64,000 bases of DNA from Variovorax sp. V93 (GTDB lineage: Bacteria; Pseudomonadota; Gammaproteobacteria; Burkholderiales; Burkholderiaceae_C): NCBI RefSeq assembly GCF_041154485.1, contig NZ_AP028669.1, forward strand, positions 1,054,001 to 1,118,000, in the 5' to 3' direction. The stretch's first letter is position 1. Every line of letters starts with the position of its first letter. The notes beneath the pieces are model-generated. The model made no database searches, was not told the origin of the DNA, and saw only the letters and a list, made by a program, of their open reading frames with translations. The position numbers and the translations under genes were made by a program. Below are positions 36,295 to 44,625 of the stretch, piece by piece.

Positions 36295-36475
36295 CGCAGT
36301 GCCTCGCCTTTGAAGAAGTGCAGGGGCATGGGTTGCTCCCATCCGGGAGTCTGGTAGCCAGCCACGCGGACATCCGGCACGTAACCCATCAGGCTTCGCA
36401 GAAGCGCCGTCCATGGAGCGTGAAGCTCGGCTCCGAGTGCTGTGCGCGCCCGACCGAATTGGTGTCCGATGACAT
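36291..36475 (-). pseudogene. Small gene apparently broken by one base near its start
   Basis: ATG 36475 has an excellent ribosome site (AAAGGGAGAG) but its frame stops after 28 codons. One base out of phase, a frame continues without stop from just upstream to TGA 36291-36293 and reads like protein (VIGHQFGRARTALGAEL, then HAPWTALLRSLMGYVPDVRV and a tail ending HFFKGEALR), yet lacks any ATG/GTG/TTG near its beginning. Adding one base just after the ATG would yield a continuous product of about 61 residues whose stop overlaps the start of the downstream membrane protein. A sequencing error or a true frameshift would both explain this. No function is assigned. Confidence 0.45.
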
Positions 36476-36600
36476 TGTTCTCTCCCTTTGATTGGCCAGT
36501 TGCCCTGGCTCATTCGCCGCATGATATCGAACGATCCGGCCGGTTCGGTCGCGCAGCCGCTTGACTTGCCATCCATGATGTTGGATATTCCTCCGACATC
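36390..36600. other. Divergent intergenic region upstream of the XRE-cupin gene
   Basis: Between the small minus-strand genes and the XRE-cupin gene there is no other supported gene. The stretch holds the ribosome site of the broken small gene on the minus strand (around 36481-36488), and on the plus strand the promoter and inverted repeat of the XRE-cupin gene listed separately. Confidence 0.5.
36561..36589 (+). promoter_or_regulatory. Sigma-70-type promoter of the XRE-cupin gene
   Basis: TTGACT (36561-36566) and GATATT (36584-36589) are separated by exactly 17 bases. Transcription would start near 36596, only about five bases before the ATG at 36601. There is no Shine-Dalgarno sequence, so the message is probably leaderless or nearly so. 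Confidence 0.6.
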
Positions 36601-36604
36601 ATGG
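36573..36604. promoter_or_regulatory. 13-bp inverted repeat over the -10 element and start codon (candidate operator)
   Basis: CCATGATGTTGGA (36573-36585) and TCCGACATCATGG (36592-36604) match as an inverted repeat at 12 of 13 positions around a six-base centre. It covers the -10 hexamer, the likely start of transcription and the ATG of the XRE-cupin gene. A homodimeric XRE protein binding here would shut off its own promoter; this is inference. Confidence 0.6.
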
Positions 36605-37188
36605 AAAATCAGCCATCCAGCCTCAACGATCGCATCGCGCAGCGCGTGCGAGACCTTCGCGCCGACCGCGGCCTTTCTCTCGAGGCGCTCGCGGCGCATT
36701 GCGGCGTCAGCCGCTCGATGATCTCGCTCATCGAGCGGGGCGAAAGCAGCCCGACGGCGGTGCTGCTCGAAAAACTTGCGACCGGCCTCGGCGTTCCGCT
36801 GGCGTCGCTGTTCGATGTACCCCTGCCCGAGCCAGGACCGGTGTCGCGGCTGGCCGACCAGCCGCAATGGCGTGATCCGCATTCGGGCTATGTGCGCCGC
36901 AACGTGTCGCCCGGCGGCTCCGCATCGCCGATCCATATCGTCGAGGTTCTTTTTCCGCCCAAGGCGCGCGTGGCCTACGAAACCGGCGCGCGGGAACCCC
37001 AGGTTCACCAGCAGGTGTGGGTGCTCGAAGGAAGCATCGAAGTCACGCTTGGCGACGATCGCCACCGGCTCGGCGCGGGCGACTGCCTGGCGCTGGTGCT
37101 CGACCGCCCCACCAGCTATTACAACCCCACGCGGCAGATCGCGCGCTATGCCGTCGTGATCGCCACCTCGCCTTCTTCCTGGAGATGA
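36601..37188 (+). CDS. XRE family regulator with C-terminal cupin domain
   Basis: A 195-residue repressor-type protein. An XRE helix-turn-helix occupies residues 8-65 (LSLEALAAHCGVSRSMISLI), and a cupin beta-barrel follows from about residue 110 (HQQVWVLEGSIEVTLGDD, LGAGDCLALVLDRPTSYYN). Such proteins sense a small metabolite through the cupin and often regulate the adjacent gene. Here a GNAT acetyltransferase starts two bases after the stop. The promoter overlaps a long inverted repeat that includes the start codon, suggesting autoregulation. Confidence 0.92.
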   Translation: MENQPSSLNDRIAQRVRDLRADRGLSLEALAAHCGVSRSMISLIERGESSPTAVLLEKLATGLGVPLASLFDVPLPEPGPVSRLADQPQWRDPHSGYVRRNVSPGGSASPIHIVEVLFPPKARVAYETGAREPQVHQQVWVLEGSIEVTLGDDRHRLGAGDCLALVLDRPTSYYNPTRQIARYAVVIATSPSSWR

Positions 37189-37189
37189 C

Positions 37190-37753
37190 ATGACAAAGCC
37201 AGCAGCAACCCCCGCGCCGCGCATCCGCGTTCTCTCCAGCGTGGACGACGCACATGTCCGCCAGCTGGCCGACGTGCTCGTCGACTGCGTCGAAGGCGGC
37301 GCCTCGGTCAGCTTCATGCTGCCGCTGACACGCGAGCGCGCACTGGCCTTCTGGCGCCACGTGGCCGAGGGCGTGGCAGGCGGAGAACGCGCACTGTTGG
37401 TGGCCGAAGACGCGCAAGGCATCGTCGGCACGGTGCAGCTGGTGCTCGCACAACCCGAGAACCAGCCGCACCGCGCCGAGGTCTCGAAGATGCTCGTGCA
37501 CCGGCGTGCCCGCCGCCAGGGCATCGGCGCACTGCTGATGCAGGCCGCCGAGCAGCTGGCCCGCGAATACGGAAAGACCCTGCTCGTGCTCGACACCTCC
37601 AGCGCCGAGGCCGAGCGGCTCTATGCCCGGCTCGGCTGGGCGCGCGTGGGCGTGGTTCCGGGCTATGCGCTGCTGCCCGGCGGCGAGCCCTGCGACACCA
37701 CCTACTTCTATCGCACGCTGCCGGATCAGCGCGTGGCACCGCAGGTGCGGTAG
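37190..37753 (+). CDS. GNAT family N-acetyltransferase
   Basis: A 187-residue acetyl-CoA-dependent acyltransferase. The acetyl-CoA loop is VHRRARRQGIGALLMQAAE (about residues 104-122, R/Q-x-x-G-I/A pattern); the C-terminal strand LLVLDTSSAEAERLYARLGW is typical. The substrate is unknown. It is directly downstream of the XRE-cupin regulator and presumably under its control. The last 28 bases overlap the convergent DMT transporter gene. Confidence 0.92.
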   Translation: MTKPAATPAPRIRVLSSVDDAHVRQLADVLVDCVEGGASVSFMLPLTRERALAFWRHVAEGVAGGERALLVAEDAQGIVGTVQLVLAQPENQPHRAEVSKMLVHRRARRQGIGALLMQAAEQLAREYGKTLLVLDTSSAEAERLYARLGWARVGVVPGYALLPGGEPCDTTYFYRTLPDQRVAPQVR

Positions 37754-38703
37754 GCCGGGTTGCTGTTGCCTGCGGCGCGTGGCGCCGGTGCCGCAGCGGC
37801 CCTGCGGTTCACGGCCGTATGCAGCAGCAGCCCGCCGACCACCATCGCCATGCCGGCCAGCTCGTGGGCCGAGGGCAGCCTGCCCATCGCAACGCCCATC
37901 AGCAAGGCCGACACCGGAACGAAATTCAGGAACGCCGTGCCGGTGACGGCACCCAGCGTGCGCACGCCGTAGTTGAAGGCCAGCACGGAGATGGCGGACG
38001 GCACCAGGCCCACGAACAGCAGCGCGTGCCACGAGAGGCGCAGGCCCTCGGCAGTGGGTGCATGGCTCGCGCCGAAGGCGGTGGCGATCAGCGCGCCCGC
38101 CAGCAGCAGCGGCCAGGAAGCCAGCACGGTGAGGGCCGAATATTCGACCACGTCGAGCGTGGGAAAGCGCGCCGCGCCGCGCGTGTACCAGATCCAGCCC
38201 AGCGTGCCGGCAAAGGCCACCGCGTCGCCGAAGAGCGTCGAACCGGCGGATGAAGCGCCGCCGAAGACAAGGCCCGACACCATGGCGACGCCCGCGAGCG
38301 CCAGCGCCGTCGCCAGCAGCGCCAGGCGCGCGGGCCGCACGCCGTCGAAGGCCCAGCGCACCAGTTGCGTGGTCATGGGCGTGGTGGCCACGATCACCGC
38401 GCCGTGCGAGGGCACCGAATGCGCGAGCCCGACGAACAGCATCACGCTGAAGACGCCGAAGCCCGCGGCGCCCCGCAGCGCCAGCGGCAGCGCGTGCAGG
38501 CGCAGCTTGCGCCAGGGCGCCGCGCCGCGCGGCAGCAGCAGCGCAGCGAACAGCAGGGCCGACATGCTGTAGCGGATCAGCGTGAGCCACACGGGCTCGA
38601 CGTGCGGCAGGACGTCCTTGCCGACAAGGAACATGGCGCCCCATCCGGAGGTGGCGAGCAGCAGCGCGGCAATGCCGAGCGGGCGTGGATTGGCGGTGAA
38701 CAT
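37726..38703 (-). CDS. EamA/DMT family transporter
   Basis: A 325-residue membrane protein of the drug/metabolite transporter superfamily with ten predicted helices in two EamA repeats (LLLATSGWGAMFLVGKDVLP in the first; GLVPSAISVLAFNYGVRTLG in the second). Such proteins often export amino acids or metabolites. It is divergent from a LysR gene, the usual regulator-exporter arrangement. Start 38703 is followed by a normal cytoplasmic N-terminus; GAGG lies about 12 bases upstream. Confidence 0.88.
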   Translation of the reverse strand: MFTANPRPLGIAALLLATSGWGAMFLVGKDVLPHVEPVWLTLIRYSMSALLFAALLLPRGAAPWRKLRLHALPLALRGAAGFGVFSVMLFVGLAHSVPSHGAVIVATTPMTTQLVRWAFDGVRPARLALLATALALAGVAMVSGLVFGGASSAGSTLFGDAVAFAGTLGWIWYTRGAARFPTLDVVEYSALTVLASWPLLLAGALIATAFGASHAPTAEGLRLSWHALLFVGLVPSAISVLAFNYGVRTLGAVTGTAFLNFVPVSALLMGVAMGRLPSAHELAGMAMVVGGLLLHTAVNRRAAAAPAPRAAGNSNPAYRTCGATR

Positions 38704-38841
38704 GGTGTGCGAGCCTCGTTGCATTGAATCGATGGCGCCAAGCTTCGGCTTTTCCGCGCGGTGCGGCCATTCGCTTCTTTGGACGGGGGTCTCCGAAAAA
38801 ACGAACGGACGCGGGCCGCGCCAGCGCTCACAATTTGGGCC

Positions 38842-39717
38842 ATGGAGCTCTACCAACTGAAGACCTTCGTTGCCATTGCGAAGGAGGGCAGCCTCACCCG
38901 CGCCGCCGAGCGCGTGTTCACCAGCGCGCCGGCCGTCAGCGCGCAGCTCAAGGCACTGGAGGACGAGCTGGGCGTGAAGCTGTTCGAGCGTACGCCGCGC
39001 GGCATGGTGCCCACGCAGGCCGGGCGCAGCCTGCTCGAGGAAGCCGAGCGCACGCTGGCCTCGGCCATGCGCATGCGCTCGGCCGCCGAACAGCTGCGCG
39101 GCGCGGCGCAGGGCGTGGTGCGCTTCGGCACCGTGGTCGATCCGGTGGCCTTGAGGCTCGGCGAGGTGCTGGTCAAGCTTGCGGAGCGCCATCCGCAGGT
39201 CACGCTGCAGCTGCGGCAGGGCCTGTCGTTCGAGACGCTGGCGGCGGTGCAGCGCGGCGAGCTCGACTGCGCCTACGCGCTCAGCGACAGCGAGCAGGTC
39301 GAAGGCATGGAGCTGCTGCGCCTCGTTCCGGTCGAGCTGGTCGTGGCGCTGCCGCTGCCGGTTTCCGAGGCCCACCCCGGCCTCACGCTCGATGAACTCA
39401 CCCGCCTGCCATGGGTGGGCACGCCGCCCTCGTGCATCCTGCGCACGCACCTCGAGAAGCTGTTCGCGGGCGCCGGCCGCGACTACCGGCAGGGCCGCAC
39501 GGCCGACAGCGAAAGCGCCGTGCGCAGCATGGTCGCAAGCGGCATGGGCGCGGGCCTGCTGCGGCTCGACCAGGCCGAGCAGGGCGAGCGCAACGGCGAG
39601 CTTGCGATCTGGAACGGCTGGCGCTCGCGCACCTGGCTTTGCTGGCTCGCGGCGCAAGGCCGGCACGCGAGCGCCGTCGAGGCGGTGCGCAGCGCGGTGC
39701 TCGAAACCTGGACCTGA
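38842..39717 (+). CDS. LysR family transcriptional regulator
   Basis: A 291-residue LysR regulator with the helix-turn-helix in GSLTRAAERVFTSAPAVSAQ and a normal effector domain. It is divergent from the DMT exporter at 37726-38703 and probably regulates it. ATG 38842 (MELYQLKTFVAIAKEG) is the canonical N-terminus; an upstream in-frame ATG at 38761 adds non-conserved residues. Confidence 0.92.
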   Translation: MELYQLKTFVAIAKEGSLTRAAERVFTSAPAVSAQLKALEDELGVKLFERTPRGMVPTQAGRSLLEEAERTLASAMRMRSAAEQLRGAAQGVVRFGTVVDPVALRLGEVLVKLAERHPQVTLQLRQGLSFETLAAVQRGELDCAYALSDSEQVEGMELLRLVPVELVVALPLPVSEAHPGLTLDELTRLPWVGTPPSCILRTHLEKLFAGAGRDYRQGRTADSESAVRSMVASGMGAGLLRLDQAEQGERNGELAIWNGWRSRTWLCWLAAQGRHASAVEAVRSAVLETWT

Positions 39718-39783
39718 GCGGCGCGCGTAGAGGCCGCCGAATTTGCAGCGGGCGCGCGCGGCCTGTCATCATTCGCGCCTGCA

Positions 39784-41454
39784 ATGACCCAAGAACCGAC
39801 TCTCTCCATGGATCTGTTGAACCGCGCCAGGCAGCTCCTGGCCGCTCCGGACGGCACGCTGCCCGGCGCCGCCGCCACACCCGAGGCCGGCTGCGTGGTG
39901 CTGATTGCGCTGGGCGACGGCGCGAGCCGCGCGCGCGTGGTCGCCGGGCGCGCCGAAAGCGCCGAGCAGGCCTGGCAAAAGGCCAGCGATGCGGCGATTG
40001 CGCTCGCGCAGCGCATCGGCATGCAGCCGCGCCGCGTGCGCGTGGAGCTGGTCGACCAGGTCGAGCCCATGAGCTGGGGCGCGCTGAAGGACCGCCTGGC
40101 GCGCACCAAGCGCAACTACTTCAACCAGGGCGTGTCCCTCGATGCGGCGTTTGACGCGGCGCTGCTCGCGCCGGAGATCAACGGCAGCGCCATCTTCTAC
40201 AACGGCACGGTGGGCCATGCCGAGCCCAATCCGGGCAACCTGCGCCTTCATGCGAAGCGGCGCTTCGGTGTCGAGCTCGATTTTCCGCAGGACGACGCGG
40301 CGCCGGTGTGGTGCTTCACCACGCGCGCGGCCTATGCCGACGCGGAGGGCGCGTGGCCCATCACCCCCAAGGGACAGGCGGCGGGCTACCGCACGCTGCC
40401 CGAGTGGGGCGCCGGCCAGGTGCGCAGCCTGGTGGACAGCGCGAGCGACTATCTCGCGGCACAGATCAAGCCCACGGGCGAGTTCCACTACGGCTGGTTC
40501 CCGTGCTTCGACCGCGCGATTCCCACCTACAACACCTTGCGCCACGCGAGCTCGACCTATGCGCTGCTCGAAGCCTGGGAGCTGACCCGCAGCGACAGCC
40601 AGAAGGCGGCCATCGACCGCTCGCTGTCGCTGCTGACGCAGCGGCTGATCCGCCAGGCCGAGCTGCCCGGCGGCACGCGCGCGGCCTACCTGCTGGACAT
40701 CGGCGACGAGGTCAAGCTCGGCGGCAATGCGGTGTGCCTGCTGGCGCTCGTCAAGTACACGGAGCTCACGGGCGATCCGCAATACCTGCCGCTGATGGAG
40801 CAGCTCGCGCTCGGCATCCAGGCCATGCAGGATCCGGCCACCGGGCGCTTCGTGCACGTGCTGAACTACCCGTCGCTCGAGGTGAAGGACGCATTCCGTG
40901 TCATCTACTACGACGGCGAGGCCGCCTTCGGCCTGATGCGCCTGTACGGCCTCACGCGGGACGAGCGCTGGCTCGCGGTGGTCGAGAAGGCCTTCGAGCA
41001 TTTCATTGCCGCGGAGCACTGGCGCGCGCACGACCACTGGCTGAGCTACTGCGTCAACGAGCTCACAAGGGTTCGGCCCGAAACGCGCTACTACCAGTTC
41101 GGCCTGCGCAACGTGGCCGACTACCTGGACTTCGTGCTGGAGCGCATCACCACCTTCCCGACCCTGCTCGAGCTCATGATGGCCGCGCGCGAGATGGTGG
41201 AGCGCCTGGCCGCCGACCCCGCGCTGCGCCCGCTGCTCGAAGGCTTCGACCGCGCCAAGTTCGACCGCGCGCTCGAGCATCGCGCGCGCTACCTGGCCAA
41301 CGGCTACTTCTGGCCCGAGCTCGCGATGTTCTTCCGCAACCCGGACCGCATCGCCGGTTCGTTCTTCATCAAGCACCACAGCTTCCGCGTTCGCATCGAC
41401 GACGTGGAGCACTATTTGTCCGGGCTCATTGCCTACTGGAAGCACCGTCGATGA
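39784..41454 (+). CDS. Six-hairpin glycosidase-like protein (putative polysaccharide enzyme)
   Basis: A 556-residue cytoplasmic-looking protein without signal peptide. The first ~210 residues form a separate domain (LIALGDGASRARVVAG; RTKRNYFNQGVSLDAAF). The rest is helical with repeating motifs typical of an (alpha/alpha)6 toroid, for example HYGWFPCFDRAIPTYNTLRH, ASSTYALLEAWELTRS, YYDGEAAFGLMRLYGLT and ANGYFWPELAMFF. Relatives are annotated as poly(glycerol-phosphate) glucosyltransferases or hypothetical polysaccharide proteins; I do not trust these names. Its stop overlaps the aldose 1-epimerase start, so a role in sugar or glycan metabolism is likely. Confidence 0.7.
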   Translation: MTQEPTLSMDLLNRARQLLAAPDGTLPGAAATPEAGCVVLIALGDGASRARVVAGRAESAEQAWQKASDAAIALAQRIGMQPRRVRVELVDQVEPMSWGALKDRLARTKRNYFNQGVSLDAAFDAALLAPEINGSAIFYNGTVGHAEPNPGNLRLHAKRRFGVELDFPQDDAAPVWCFTTRAAYADAEGAWPITPKGQAAGYRTLPEWGAGQVRSLVDSASDYLAAQIKPTGEFHYGWFPCFDRAIPTYNTLRHASSTYALLEAWELTRSDSQKAAIDRSLSLLTQRLIRQAELPGGTRAAYLLDIGDEVKLGGNAVCLLALVKYTELTGDPQYLPLMEQLALGIQAMQDPATGRFVHVLNYPSLEVKDAFRVIYYDGEAAFGLMRLYGLTRDERWLAVVEKAFEHFIAAEHWRAHDHWLSYCVNELTRVRPETRYYQFGLRNVADYLDFVLERITTFPTLLELMMAAREMVERLAADPALRPLLEGFDRAKFDRALEHRARYLANGYFWPELAMFFRNPDRIAGSFFIKHHSFRVRIDDVEHYLSGLIAYWKHRR

Positions 41455-42524
41455 ACAGCAGCAGCAATATCACCACCCGCGAATTCGGCCGCATGCCCGA
41501 CGGGCGCGTCGTGACCGAATACACCCTGGACAACGGCCGGGGCCTGCGCCTGAGCGCCATCAACCATGGCGGCATCGTCACTGCGTTGCACGTGCCGGAC
41601 CGCCATGGGCACAGCGGCAACATCGTGCTCGGCCTGCCGAGCCTCGCCGATTACCTCGGCCCGCATCCGCACCTGGGCACCATCGTCGGGCGCTACGCGA
41701 ACCGGATCGCGGGCGGGCGCTTCACGCTCGATGGCGTTGCGCACCAGCTCCCGCTGAACAACGGCGCCAACACGCTGCATGGCGGGCACCAGGGCTTCGG
41801 CACGCGCTTCTGGCAGATCGAGCCGGTGCCGGCGGACAGCGCGGCGGGCGACATCGCCATCGAGCTTCGCTACACCAGCGCCGATGGCGAAGAGGGTTTT
41901 CCGGGCGAGGTGCAGGTGACGGTGCGCTACGCGCTCAGCACCAGCGAGAACACCTGGCGCATCGACTACCGCGCCGTGGCCGACCGGCCCACGGTGCTGA
42001 ACCTGAGCCATCACGACTATTTCAACCTCGCGGGCGAGGGCGCGGTGCTGGACCATCGGCTCACGATTCCCGCGAGCCGCTACTGCCCGGTGGATGCAGG
42101 CCTGATTCCGCTCGGCCTCGCGCCGGTGGACGGAACGCCGTTCGACTTCCGCGCAGCCACGCCCATCGGCGCGCGCATCGATGCGCCGCACGAGCAATTG
42201 CGCGTCGCTGGCGGCTACGACCACAACTGGGTGCTCGACCGCGGGCCCGACGGCCTCGCGCTGGCGGCGCGGCTCGAGCACCCGCCGTCCGGGCGCGTGA
42301 TGGAGGTACACACGACCGAGCCGGCGCTGCAGTTCTATTCGGGCAACTTCCTCGACGGCAGCCTGCGCGGTGCCGATGGCGAGAGCTTGCGGCGCGGCGC
42401 GGGGCTGTGCCTGGAAACACAGCACTGCCCCGATTCGCCGAACCAGCCGGACTTTCCTTCGACGGTGCTGCGGCCGGGAGAGGTGTTCGGCAGCAGCACG
42501 CTTCACCGCTTCGGCATTTCCTGA
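41451..42524 (+). CDS. galM: Aldose 1-epimerase (mutarotase)
   Basis: GalM interconverts alpha and beta anomers of aldoses. The 357-residue protein has IVGRYANRIAGGRF, NNGANTLHGGHQGF, the catalytic His in NLSHHDYFNLAGEG and the catalytic Glu in CLETQHCPDSPNQP. ATG 41451 overlaps the stop of the six-hairpin gene (ATGA). It could supply the correct anomer for the sugar dehydrogenase encoded a few kilobases downstream. Confidence 0.93.
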   Translation: MNSSSNITTREFGRMPDGRVVTEYTLDNGRGLRLSAINHGGIVTALHVPDRHGHSGNIVLGLPSLADYLGPHPHLGTIVGRYANRIAGGRFTLDGVAHQLPLNNGANTLHGGHQGFGTRFWQIEPVPADSAAGDIAIELRYTSADGEEGFPGEVQVTVRYALSTSENTWRIDYRAVADRPTVLNLSHHDYFNLAGEGAVLDHRLTIPASRYCPVDAGLIPLGLAPVDGTPFDFRAATPIGARIDAPHEQLRVAGGYDHNWVLDRGPDGLALAARLEHPPSGRVMEVHTTEPALQFYSGNFLDGSLRGADGESLRRGAGLCLETQHCPDSPNQPDFPSTVLRPGEVFGSSTLHRFGIS

Positions 42525-42751
42525 ACCGTGGCCGCAACGAGCTTGCGGACCACCGGCAGCACCACCAGCAGCGACGGAAACGCGACCAGCCAGGAGACGC
42601 CCCAGGCGCTCATCCACATCTGCAGGAGCCCGCTCGCGAGCCCCACGCTCTTGAGCGTGGAGACGCCGGCGACGATGCAGGACATGAAGACCGAAAGGAA
42701 AAACGGCATGACGATGCCCGCATAGCGGGCGGGAAGTTTTCTGCGGTTCAT
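42503..42751 (-). CDS. DUF2798 family membrane protein
   Basis: An 82-residue protein with two hydrophobic helices (AGIVMPFFLSVFMSCIVAGV and WGVSWLVAFPSLLVVLPVV), the size and pattern of DUF2798 proteins of unknown function. Its start overlaps the NmrA-like gene's stop (ATGA) and its 3' end overlaps the convergent galM end by 22 bases. Confidence 0.78.
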   Translation of the reverse strand: MNRRKLPARYAGIVMPFFLSVFMSCIVAGVSTLKSVGLASGLLQMWMSAWGVSWLVAFPSLLVVLPVVRKLVAATVQEMPKR

Positions 42752-43620
42752 GGGCGGGCCAGCTCCTGGATGTATTGGTTCAAGGTACGCGGCTCGCGGC
42801 CGAGGATCGCCCGCAGCGTCAGCGGATTTCCGCCGAGCCCGTGCGCGGCATAGTGCGCGTGCACCCTCGAGAGCAGCAGGCGCTGGCGCTCGTCGTAGGG
42901 CGGATTGGCCCGCGCAACCCAGTCGCCGAAGCTCCATTGCTCGGCCGACACCGGGCGCCCCAGCGCCTCGCTGGCCATGCGCGCGATTTCAAGCCGGTTG
43001 AAGCGGTCCGGCGCGCACAGCTCGAAGCTGCCGAAGGCGAGGTGGTCGCCCGTCAGCGCGAGGGCGGCGACTTCCGCCACGTCGCGAAAGTCGACCCGGG
43101 CGATGCGCGTGGAAACGGGGTAGGGCTCGGCAAGCACGCCGTCCTTCGCGATGGCGGGCCAGGCGGCATCCAGGTTCTGGAAGAAGTTGGCGGGATGCAG
43201 CAGCGTGTATTCAAGATCCGATTCGAACAGCGCCGTCTCGACCGCGACCTTGCTCGCATGGTTGGCGAGCGTGGCGTGCGTGGGCTGGATCACCGAGGAG
43301 AAAACGAACTTCCGCACGCCCGCGCCGGCGGCTGCGGCCACCATGTTGCATCCCATCCGTGCTTCGTCGGGCTGGAAGGCGGGGCCGATGTGGAACACGC
43401 CGCCGGCGCCCGCGGCCGCGCGCGCAAGGCTCGCCGGGTCGCGCAGGTCGCCGATGACCGCTTCGGCCGCGCCGTTGCCCAGGGCGGCGCGTGCGCCTTC
43501 TTCGTTGCGCACCAGCGCGCGCACCGCGGCGCCGCGCGCCAGCAGGGCAGACACCACCCAGTGCGCGACCCGGCCGGTCGCGCCGACCACCAGTACGGTG
43601 GCTTTTCTTTGCTCTTGCAT
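42748..43620 (-). CDS. NmrA-like NAD(P)-binding protein
   Basis: A 290-residue atypical short-chain dehydrogenase of the NmrA/NAD(P)H-azoreductase type. The Rossmann motif is VLVVGATGRVAHWVV at residues 9-23; GVFHIGPAFQPDEARMG and HPANFFQNLDAAW follow. It lacks a clear YxxxK pair, so it may sense or reduce quinone-like compounds rather than act as a classical SDR. It is divergent from a LysR gene and cotranscribed with the DUF2798 gene. Confidence 0.88.
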   Translation of the reverse strand: MQEQRKATVLVVGATGRVAHWVVSALLARGAAVRALVRNEEGARAALGNGAAEAVIGDLRDPASLARAAAGAGGVFHIGPAFQPDEARMGCNMVAAAAGAGVRKFVFSSVIQPTHATLANHASKVAVETALFESDLEYTLLHPANFFQNLDAAWPAIAKDGVLAEPYPVSTRIARVDFRDVAEVAALALTGDHLAFGSFELCAPDRFNRLEIARMASEALGRPVSAEQWSFGDWVARANPPYDERQRLLLSRVHAHYAAHGLGGNPLTLRAILGREPRTLNQYIQELARP

Positions 43621-43737
43621 GCATCTCTCCTTCGGTTGAGCGGTTCAAGACCGCGGCCGAAGAACGATACGAATTGCCGAAAAGTTTGAGAATCCATGCA
43701 AATCGACATAGACCTTCATTCAAAACGGAAAGATCTC

Positions 43738-44625
43738 ATGGAGCAGATCCAGGACATCCGGGCCTTCGTGGCCATCGTCGACCACGGCAGCCAGAGCGCA
43801 GCGGCGCGGCACCTCGGGCGCTCGGTCCAGTCGGTCAGCCGCTCGCTCGGCGCGCTGGAACGCAGCCTCGGCGTGCAGCTGCTCCGGCGCACGACGCGGC
43901 AGTCCTCGGTCACCGAGGTCGGCCTCGCCTACCACCGCCGCGTGCAGGCGGCGCTTGCCGAATTCGATGCGGCCGCCGCCGAGGCGAGCAGCCAGCTCGC
44001 ATCGCCCAGGGGACTGCTGCGGATTGCCGCGCCGGTGCAGTTCGCGCCGGCTTTCGTGGTGCCGCTGATCGCCGCCTTCATGCGGCGCTATCCGGCCATG
44101 GAAGTGGAACTCACCGCCTCGGACCGCTTCGTGAACCTGATCGACGGCGACCTGGACCTCGCCATCCGCATCGGCGAACTGCCCGACTCCGAACTCGCCG
44201 CCCGGCGGCTCGGCGGCTTGCGCATGATCGTGGCGGGCGCTCCGGCGTATTTCGAGCGCCATGGCCGCCCGCAGCGGCCCGAAGACCTGGCCGGCCACCA
44301 GTGCCTCGTGCGGACCACGCACGAGACCGATGCGCACTGGCCGTTCACGATCAACGGCAGGCCAAGGCGGGTCAAGGTCTCGGGGCGGTTCCGGGCCGAC
44401 AACACGGCGGCCATCTATGCGGCCGTGACGCAGGGCCTGGGCCTGTGCTTCACGCCGCTCTGGCAGATTCGCCATCTGCTGGAGGGCGGCCGCGTCGAAC
44501 TGGTGCTGACCGATTTCGAACCGCCCGAAATACCGGTGCACGTGGTGTGGCCCGCCGCCAGGGGAAGCCAGGCAAGGGCGAAGCTGTTTGCGGACTTCGC
44601 CGCCGAGAACCTGCCTAGGCCTTGA
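43738..44625 (+). CDS. LysR family transcriptional regulator
   Basis: A 295-residue LysR regulator of the AaeR/DmlR type (HTH in GSQSAAARHLGRSVQSVSRS). It is divergent from the NmrA-like gene, its probable target. ATG 43738 has GGAAAG at good spacing; an ATG at 43696 in frame is less likely. The 3' end overlaps the convergent lactonase by 11 bases. Confidence 0.92.
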   Translation: MEQIQDIRAFVAIVDHGSQSAAARHLGRSVQSVSRSLGALERSLGVQLLRRTTRQSSVTEVGLAYHRRVQAALAEFDAAAAEASSQLASPRGLLRIAAPVQFAPAFVVPLIAAFMRRYPAMEVELTASDRFVNLIDGDLDLAIRIGELPDSELAARRLGGLRMIVAGAPAYFERHGRPQRPEDLAGHQCLVRTTHETDAHWPFTINGRPRRVKVSGRFRADNTAAIYAAVTQGLGLCFTPLWQIRHLLEGGRVELVLTDFEPPEIPVHVVWPAARGSQARAKLFADFAAENLPRP

